From Tubulanus polymorphus (Eukaryota > Nemertea > Palaeonemertea > Tubulaniformes > Tubulanidae), in contig NC_134027.1 in NCBI RefSeq assembly GCF_964204645.1, forward strand, positions 10,404,485 through 10,468,484: DNA of 64,000 bases, given 5' to 3'. Below are positions 55,996 to 64,000 of this stretch, one piece after another. The notes below the pieces were generated by a model. It was not told where the DNA came from. It searched no databases and saw only the letters and a list, made by a program, of their open reading frames with translations. Position 1 is the first letter of the stretch; every line of letters starts with the position of its first letter. The position numbers and the translations under genes were made by a program.

Positions 55996-58469
55996 ATGAT
56001 TGCAAATGATTGCAAATACACAACTTTCCCGTTATTAAACAAAAGCGAAATGTCATCATCAGCCGAGGCGTCATCATCGCACGTATTATGTATAATCGTG
56101 AAATATTCGAATAGAATAACGAATAATCAGCGGAGATCGTTAATTCCAGGTTAATATAAGTTAACGACTTTAACGATTTGGCTTTTAGAACAAGACACAC
56201 GAGATGCATTATTCGCGATGTCACCGACACACTGCTGTGATTTCATGTATCGCTTCGGTGCCTCCAATAACATTATTTCATTAACGACGCGCCGGCTTGA
56301 TCTGGCGATGAAAGAGGCGGGAAATTGGAATTTTTCCTATTTCCAGTCTCACGGAACGCGCATGAAAGCTGTAATATGTCGCTTGCTGTGAGAAGGAAAT
56401 TCAACTTATGATTGGAAATGTGGGAAGTCGTGTTTGTCATCGGATCTCATCTTAGAAACGAACACGGAAGACTGGTTGCCACACGTCCTTCCGGGTCGGG
56501 AATAAATGGCTGACTGCGTTGTCGAAATGTTCTTATTTCTTATAGGTTATTTTGGTCGAACAAAAATGGACGGTCCGGGCCACGAGACGGAAAGTGAAAG
56601 GTTTTTGTGGTCCCGAATAAACTTCAGGGATGACCAAAATAAATCGACTTCATTCCGCGATCGTACGAGCATTTTGGCACGACAGTTACTGTTCACATCA
56701 GTGCTTGGGCCCATGCCCAAATTATTTAGCATGGGTCAAATTATTGCGTGTGAATTGCAACTTGTTCCGGAAGTGATTCACTTCGCTTTGTTTAAGCATT
56801 GTCTGTATCGAGTGAGTGGTTTACGTGTGAACCCGCTTTTTATAACCTTGTGATTTTTAATTAGATATTTAGATCTTCTCTAGTTGCCCTGCTGTTATTT
56901 TACATGAGTTTATATATACATATGTGCAAAACAAATCAATTATCTATTGTCATTTTGTGAATCTGGTATTTATTGATGAAAATTATTAAGGAAATGAATA
57001 AATAAACGAATAAATAGATAAATCATCTCCGTTTGATCGCGGCAATAGTCCCCAACTTCCGCCGATTGGCCAGTTGGTGCTGTAGGAATCTATTTTAGAT
57101 GACACTCGCGTTCACGTAATGATTTTATTGACCTAACACCCATGCATCCATCTTGCGAAATCATAAAAATGATCATACCGCGATAAAAAAGTATAAACAC
57201 AGTTGATGAACGCTAAATGTGCTTTTGTCGCTAAAACATCGATAGGATTAAACTCCCGATGACGATGGTGGTAGCTTTTAACGATATCGCGTGTCAATCC
57301 TTTCGCGTACATCTTTTACCATTTGGTCATCGTATATCATTTATGTATGAGGCTGTATATGTATATGTAGCATAGTACCGGTCTGGCATTATTTGAAATG
57401 ATCCGCTGTATTTCATTATGCACTTTTTACGCAATAAAGGTTTCGTGGTGATTATTTGTTTTGGCGTGTGATCAACCATGTAGTAATGATCACGCATAAT
57501 TGAACGAGTTTTATCTTCTGACATGCATAATCTACGTGAACGCGTGATTTAATTTGCGTCTTCCGAAATCAAACTCGATATTTTGCAATTCAATTTTCGC
57601 ACCGGTGATTTAGTTAAATTTTCTCTAAATGGTTCTGCCATAAAGCACTTCCGAAACGCTCTGGGCTCTATTTCGTATATGCCACCAGTCTAGGTATATT
57701 ATACGAAAAGATTTGTTTAAAAATGGAAGGAAAATTCATATCACAGCACATAATATACGGAAAACGTATTAATACATTTATCTACATATACACAGAATAA
57801 TATTTCTGGGTTTTGATTCTTTGTGGGAAGCGTGCAATATTTTTCCCGAGTCAAGTCATTATCTGTCAATTAGCGAACAATTTACGATGCAAATCACATT
57901 TTCGTCACAAAACCAGATTATGCTGTTGTGATGGTGAATGTAATTTCTGGATCACGGCTAATACCGTTCAGACCGGCATCGCGCATGTTTAAGACGCTGC
58001 ACTGGTAGCAGGAAGTTATTTGTGTTTGTCTGGCGTTTCGTGGTGCAGTCCTGATGTGTTTTGTTTCCTGAAGTTCAATAAATTACTGCATTTTGACGGG
58101 CTGTTTTGCATACTGGGATATCATCAGTTATAGGCTTCGTGTCTGATGAGGCTTTTCCTTCCGCGCAGGCCATGCCAAAGGAACTCGGCTGATTGAAGCA
58201 AATTTAACAGGAAATTTGCTGATATCTGCTGTCGGAGAAGGCTTTTTTGTACGATTGACAGTGGTACATTTTGTGTCTGATGATAGCATATAAAAATCTT
58301 CTTAGTTTTCGGTTTCCAATACCTCACGATGTGGAAGCGGAGCATTGTTCCTGTCACTGAAACATGCCGCTTGGAAATCGAATCCGAAAATAAACTAATC
58401 CACCTTAGGCTGAAAATGATACGTCGTTTCTCCAGATCGGCCGGGTCATTTTGCAAAATGCAGCAAAAT
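55996..58469. other. Intergenic, nothing recognised
   Basis: Several frames (56506-56853, 57327-57524, 58124-58456) without recognised domains. No repeat stands out. Confidence 0.35.
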
Positions 58470-58600
58470 CTAGTAATCAGTTCATTTCTATAGCTGCCGG
58501 GTCTGTTTGGGTTAGCTTGATCGTGATTTTAAGAAAAGTAATGTACATGGGTCAACTTTTAAAGCTAGGCAGAAATGAGAGATCAATTTCTCAGCCTAAA
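58470..58600 (+). repeat. Relative of the 38281-38422 foldback
   Basis: AATCAGTTCATTTCTATAGC, CCGGGTC and GGGTCAACTTTTAAAGCTAG match the inner part of the 38-kb element, with an extra ~45 bp in the middle. Confidence 0.55.
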
Positions 58601-60049
58601 TACGATAAGACCATTTAAAACCACATGAAACCGTGATATAAACGTTTGTAGTTTTATTAATCTTTCATACGTTTTATCAATTCTTATTTCCATTTGCGTT
58701 ATTGTATACGTCAAAAGTCGTTCGTTCCTCGATATTCGACCGCGTAAATGGACACGTTAATTTGCATATACGGCAATGGTGACACATCAACCGTGCACGA
58801 CATGTACGTGCGACGATCGGCGCCGTATTATGACATAATCGAATATGAGCTTTACACATCTCATAACTTCATCAGTAGTTAATTACGGCTTGTGCTGATC
58901 GGTCGACATCTTTCATCGAATCATCAACGGCGCTTTTGTGTGCGACGCGATCCTATCGTTCTTTCGTCGAGTGCGACGTCTTCATCGCAGACGTTTATCC
59001 GGTTGCAGATTCAGAGGCAAATTTTTAGGAAAAAGAATGCCCCAAAATGCAATTAGCGAAATCCTATTTCTTTTTGTAGCTTTGTATATTTCTTGTGTCA
59101 TGTTGTTTCTGCCCCTTTTTATCTTTATTTCATTGAAAATAATGTTACCTTGATTGCGATAAATAGAAAAACTCAAACTAAAATAGGATCTTAGAGGCAG
59201 CCATTAAAAATCGACCAGATAATCTCCACCACTCTTCTCTTACTGAACGATATTACTGAAAAATTAGTAAAACATTCGAAATATTTTGGTAGCGATGGCA
59301 AAATATTGACAATCCGCAAGAAAGCCGTCTGGAGCCCAAGCTACTTGATCGTTAAACTCCGTCAAAGATGGTGGCGGGCGCACGCTGAAACTCTGTTGCA
59401 GTGCCAAGTGTATTTAATGAGAGTCGCTCCCGATGCAGCGCACTGAAAATCACCATCTCCTTCGTACAACAATAAAAAGACAATCGGCCGCGCTAGCCGC
59501 GCTTTTAATAGCCGCATTAATGATTTCAAAGCTTTTGTATTCTCGCGAGAGAAAAGCTTCGACGCGCTTTCGAATAGCCTTAACAACGTGATAATAGTGC
59601 TCGGGTGACAATAAGCACGAGTCCCATCAATAAACCCGGCAATATTAGCTCGCCGGATAGTTCGAATATTAGATTCAGTGATTCAGTGGATTCGACGACG
59701 GCTTAATTCACCATTATTTACCGTTGACTTGATCGACGAAGGAAGGCCTTAAATGAGACAAAGACGATTAGATAATGCATTTTGATCATATCTTTTTGCT
59801 GATGATTTTGTCGTGGGCAAGATCGATAGATTAAATGCTGCGATGGGTGATCAGATCGTGGGAAAATTAGTGCGTGGCTTCATAAAAAACCGCTCGCAGA
59901 TATGATAAAACGAATATTTGATTTGAAATTTGTAAAAAAAGAAACAAAAATTGAAATTGGCCAGAATCAATTACTCTGAAATACTTATCGTAGAATCTTG
60001 GAGTAGGTGCCACAGATGAAACGAGATATGTCCCAATTAGGTTTTCAAT
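58601..60049. other. Intergenic, nothing recognised
   Basis: No domain-like frame. A short palindrome near 59540-59560 (TCTCGCGAGA). Confidence 0.35.
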
Positions 60050-60275
60050 TAGGTGAGTCGATGTGCACTACGTCATCAATATTGGCGTTGCGAAATAACA
60101 ATGACAATTTTGAATATTTGCGTTTATTTTCTAATCAAATAATTTCATGACTTTTATTTTCTATTTATGAATTTTCATGTCGTTCTGATAATGCTTATCG
60201 GATGAGTTGATGTACATCACGTCAACAATATTGGGGCTAGACTGGCTGCCGGTCAATATATCATTTTGAAGAAGT
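60050..60275 (+). repeat. CRE-bearing dispersed repeat, copy 6 (truncated)
   Basis: GTCGATGTGCACTACGTCAT, ATTGGCGTTGCGAAATAACA, a second decayed ACATCACGTCAACAATATTG and GGGGCTAGACTGGCTGCCGG. Both ends are lost. Confidence 0.82.
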
Positions 60276-61984
60276 TTTTGGAAGATTGAACCAATATATT
60301 CGTGAATTTATATCAGATAATTGAGAAGTCCCGTTCTCTTCAAGTGTAAACATCGGTTATATCGCGATTCCGCTCGTCTTGTCGGCATCACAGACTGGAT
60401 TATAGATTGCGTTGGTTTTCCCATAGAGTTGTCACACACTTTTCACATTACGGAGCATTCTCTTACCTGTCGTCGAGCATCGCGTACAGTTGATTTTCCC
60501 TCGTTAGTTATTGATGAAGTCGCGGTGTCGCTCGCTCGCGAACCTCGGTCAGACAACAAACGCGCATGCGCCGTCGATGCGGTAAGCACGCGCCACGCGC
60601 CCGATCGCGGAGTGGGAACATTTTCCCAGCTTCGGCGGCGTCGTGAAATCCGTACGTGCCGGTCGCACGTTTTGCGCCGAGTCGAACGCGGTTGAATTTC
60701 ATTCAAAACTTATCCGACTCTCGAGTTGACGAATAAATCAATGTTATGCATTTGTGGTCGAAACGTGACGATACGTGTAAATCGATTCATTATTTGTTGT
60801 CCGATGCCAAACACGGCATCGCTGACAATTGGAAACAATGAACGTGTAATAATGAAATATACGTACATCTCTTTAATACATCGGAACGGACTAATTTGAT
60901 ATTTAAAAAATCGGCCATTACGCGACGACCCCGGTGTTTTTAACGTTGGGTTTTATTTGTGATATCTTAAGAACACACCTGTGAGCTTCCAGCGTCGGCC
61001 GCGATATCCGGATTTGTATAGTCGAGCGTCAATCGAATTTGAATAAATCTACAATTACCGCATAGTTTGTATTTGATTTATCGACGGACACAATGCATTT
61101 TCATCGATAGCTTTGCTAAACGCGGGCGGCGTCGACTTCGGCCGTGCGTATTGATCTAAAATATTAGGGTATCTTGGTCATCATTCGGTACGACGATTCT
61201 GGAGCTGGACAGAGCGGACACGTGATCCGACAAAGCCCGCTATGGCACAAAGACACCGATATTTTGAAAGCTTGTTTTCGGTTATGAATCGGTTCTATTT
61301 GGATTAGGGGGCAATAAATCGCTTACTCGAGTCAAACCTGCAGTTAAGCTTTGCCGAGATGAATAGCGATATCGCACGTGTTCCGCAATGTCCAGCATTA
61401 ATCTCGGCCTAATCCGAATTCTTCGCCCAGATTGATTTCTTCTATTGAGACGGTCACGAGCCCACGGCTAACTGGACACACGCTCCACATTCAAAGCCAT
61501 TCCGGACAGCCGCTCGCCGGATTTGGAACTCATCGAGTCTTGTTTTGTCTGCGCTGACATAATCTTCTATTTTTCACGTTCGATCCGTAATAGTCATTTG
61601 TTATCTGCGGTGTTATTAATTTGCTCAATTACCCACAATTAATTTATAATGCAAATCCAGGCATCTCCGTACGAACGGGTCACCGAGAATAAATAGCCTC
61701 CTTATAGCTCGAGACGTGTATTTAAGAATTTGCTATAAACACGGAATGACAATGCCGCCGGCGTTATCTAGGCCTCACGCCGGCATTGAAAATGAAAATG
61801 TGTAAGAAGTTTTCAAAATGCTGAAGCCTATTTCTACTCGACACACTGATCGATAAGGCACATTGTCTATTTGGACCCATGAAATTTGGCCCTTGAGTGT
61901 GTTCGTTTCGAATGTTTTAACTCAAGATCATGATTTTAACACTCAACTGTGAAAGTTCTGCACATACAATGGTGTTTTCTATAG
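60276..61984. other. Intergenic, CpG-rich in parts
   Basis: The segment 60460-60700 is CpG-rich with overlapping Arg-rich frames on both strands, the pattern expected of a noncoding CpG-rich block. A strong hairpin lies at 61749-61786 (AATGCCGCCGGCGT/ACGCCGGCATT). Confidence 0.4.
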
Positions 61985-62340
61985 TTTTCGTTACAATAAT
62001 GTTCTTATATGCTGATACCTAGCATGCGTTATATAAGGGGTTCTGTGTGAGTCGAAGTGCACTACGTCATCAATATTGGCGTTTTAAAATAACATTTACA
62101 ATGGTGAATTTTGGCGTGAACTATTATTCTATACATTTGATAAATTTTGATAATCATTTTTGATAGGATGTGCACTAGGTCATCAACATATCAGGGCTAG
62201 ACTGGTGCCGGTCAATTCAATACAATTATCGATATATTCGAATTCGAATTAACTTTATTGACCATTAATATCATATAATCTATTTCGTATAATCTATTGT
62301 CGTCAATGTTAAGCAATATATGTGTTATTTTTTCAATGAA
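61985..62340 (+). repeat. CRE-bearing dispersed repeat, copy 7
   Basis: GTTACAATAATGTTCTTATA, GATACCTAGCATGCGTTATA, GTGCACTACGTCATCAATAT, then a second GTGCACTAGGTCATCAACAT in which CGT has become GGT, and GGGCTAGACTGGTGCCGG. Full length. Confidence 0.88.
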
Positions 62341-64000
62341 TCAATGAAGTTTGTTGTTTACAAGATAGTTTACTTGTTTACAAGATATGGCATTGTGGGC
62401 CACGAGGAACCACATTTTTCAACTGCGAAAGTTACGATGCCTTGAATATACGAATCACTTGAATTTCGTCAATCGATGAACACACTCGCGAAAAATGGCG
62501 AGCTTTTTACGGATAATAATAAGTGCTACTTAGAACTGTTTTTACTCATTAGCCACACGTTGAATTACGTTAGTTAGTTGAATGAACTGGAAAATAACAG
62601 CGCGCCTGAGTTGTGAGAACACAAACTCGATAGTGTGTTTACTGCACGTGCCGATTTTCGAACGGATTTTTCGAAAAAGCCATATCGCGGATAATACGCG
62701 GAAACGATTATTATGAATTTTTATCCATTGGCGGCGATATATCGTGCGGTCGCATTAATTGCTTTAAAAATAATCAATGCCGCTCGTATACGCGCAGACG
62801 AAAAATCGAAGAATCACGAGAACGGGCTTAAAAAACGGTGCATTTTACATATGTTTAAAAATTCCCGCGCGCGCGATACAGATCTATTGTCGCCGGAATA
62901 TCGTCGTACGCGCGGCCACCTCTGTTGTTTCTTCGGCGTTCATCTGGCCGACGGTTGAACGGCATAAATTTGACGCCCGTGTCAATAAATGACCGGTGGT
63001 CGCGATTTGGCTGTTTATTTCTGGAATGATGATCCGTGTGATGGGGTGATTTTCCGCACCTGTGATAACATGAAATTACCATTAGATTCATAACTAGAGC
63101 GCCGACGGTGTCATTCAGTATAACCCCTTGCATTGGGCCGGCGAAGATGATACATTTTTTCGCCTCTTCCACGTGTCTCACGGCCTTATGCATGCCTTTC
63201 GGGGCCCAAATGTAGAGTCCAGTTAAGTAGTTCCAGGACGAATAACCTATTTACATTCATCCGCACTACATCCGAGTTTATGCGCTAATCTACCAACGTA
63301 TGGAATATGTTCCTACACCCTTGTACTATTACCCCGTATTCTGGGCCCCTTTTAGTTTTATAGCTTTGAATTTAATCACATCGGTTTGGCTTTAGAAGCT
63401 AAGGCTGTGGGTTTTGTCTCATTAAGACGGCCACATTGGGAACCCGCAACACCAGCTAACCCACCAGATGGCGTGGTGAACACTCAGTCTTTCTTAGTCA
63501 AAATTAGTTTATTTTCAATGAATTTTGAACCGAATCTTTTGGCTCCCGAATCCGTATATTATCGCAAGACCCACTAAATATACAATAAATTCATTTTTCT
63601 ACTCAGATATGGGTATAATGTTCATAATTTGATCTATTTCTGAGAAAGGTCCATTCAGTTTTAATTGAAATGTAGAAGAAATCGAATGCGGAAGACCATG
63701 GACGTATCTAGTTTATACGTCCATGGGAAGACCAACTAACTACTAGCGAACTTGGTGGATCCTCGCATGCCATGAGTGGAATCCTCGATTGCCACAGAAG
63801 GTCGCAGATTTCCCATTGAAACACTTATCAACGTGATTGCATTCCAAGTCTGACACGAATTCCTTGCGTTCAGCTGTCTTACCTTTCTTCACACAAAATC
63901 CTTCACACAAAATCAAAATTGTTACAAAATCATCCTGTTTTGCTAAAAAAGTGAAATAAAAGCGCAAAAAGCGTTTGATTTCGCAAACGACTTGACTCGA
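62341..64000. other. Intergenic, nothing recognised to the window end
   Basis: Contains the second copy of the short repeat (63740-63800: ACTAGCGAACTTGGTGGATC, AGTGGAATCCTCG) and a CTCF-like CCACCAGATGGCG on the plus strand at 63461-63473. A 20-bp direct/inverted ATGGACGTATCTAGTTTATA motif lies at 63698-63725. No gene is supported. Confidence 0.4.

Noticed and set aside
55685-56230. 181-codon minus-strand frame
   Set aside because: It runs through a MITE and a tRNA-derived SINE and has no domain; chance opening.
60321-60706. Arg-rich frames on both strands
   Set aside because: A CpG-rich segment opens frames on both strands; codon pattern is not protein-like.
37120-64000. Pointed-domain exons for a longer ERG-type transcript
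   Set aside because: I looked for the W-x-x-x-x-V-x-x-W-L type core on the minus strand and did not recognise it. Short exons could have been missed, so absence is not proven.
1-64000. CRISPR arrays, operons, rRNA or phage genes
   Set aside because: Spliced genes and animal-type repeats show this is eukaryotic nuclear DNA; the tandem units at 1-430 have no spacer structure.

Overview
The window looks like AT-rich nuclear DNA from a marine bilaterian invertebrate (lophotrochozoan or deuterostome; the sequence does not settle which). The reasons are short, phase-conserved exons with GT-AG introns, eukaryotic poly(A) signals, and a dense mix of MITEs, foldbacks, a tRNA-SINE, a LINE 3' end and microsatellites. 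There are no operons or bacterial features. Exons were reconstructed by hand from reading frame, splice sites and family resemblance.

Two real protein genes were found, both on the minus strand. (1) 10253-5099 is a complete 10-exon gene for a 396-residue member of the Tan / acyl-CoA:6-aminopenicillanate acyltransferase (peptidase C45) family. All exon phases join without a break, and twin AATAAA signals follow the stop. (2) 36823-27600 is a complete 4-exon gene for a 246-residue ETS transcription factor of the ERG/FLI1/FEV group. It has no Pointed domain, starts at an ATG preceded by an in-frame stop, and has a TATA box with CCAAT motifs about 220-300 bp upstream of the start codon.

The rest is intergenic or intronic DNA. 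At 1-840 there are ~154-bp tandem units carrying a CTCF-like motif. 10.3-27 kb holds MITEs, foldbacks, a compound microsatellite (14.74-14.96 kb) and three copies of a ~350-bp dispersed repeat with two CRE-like sites. 37-64 kb, upstream of the ETS gene, holds four more copies of that repeat, a 1.75-kb inverted repeat with ~500-bp arms (41.6-43.4 kb), three foldbacks made of divergent retroelement-like tails (48.6, 53.0 and 55.5 kb), a Tc1/mariner-like MITE (47.5 kb) and a tRNA-derived SINE (55.9 kb).

The most unusual items are the seven-copy repeat with paired ACGTCA sites, the giant near-identical hairpin, the divergent tail pairs with hammerhead-like cores, the short ETS gene with its own TATA promoter, and the Arg-Cys in place of Gly-Cys at the putative self-cleavage site of the Tan-like enzyme. 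No Pointed-domain exons, rRNA, intact tRNA or CRISPR array were recognised.
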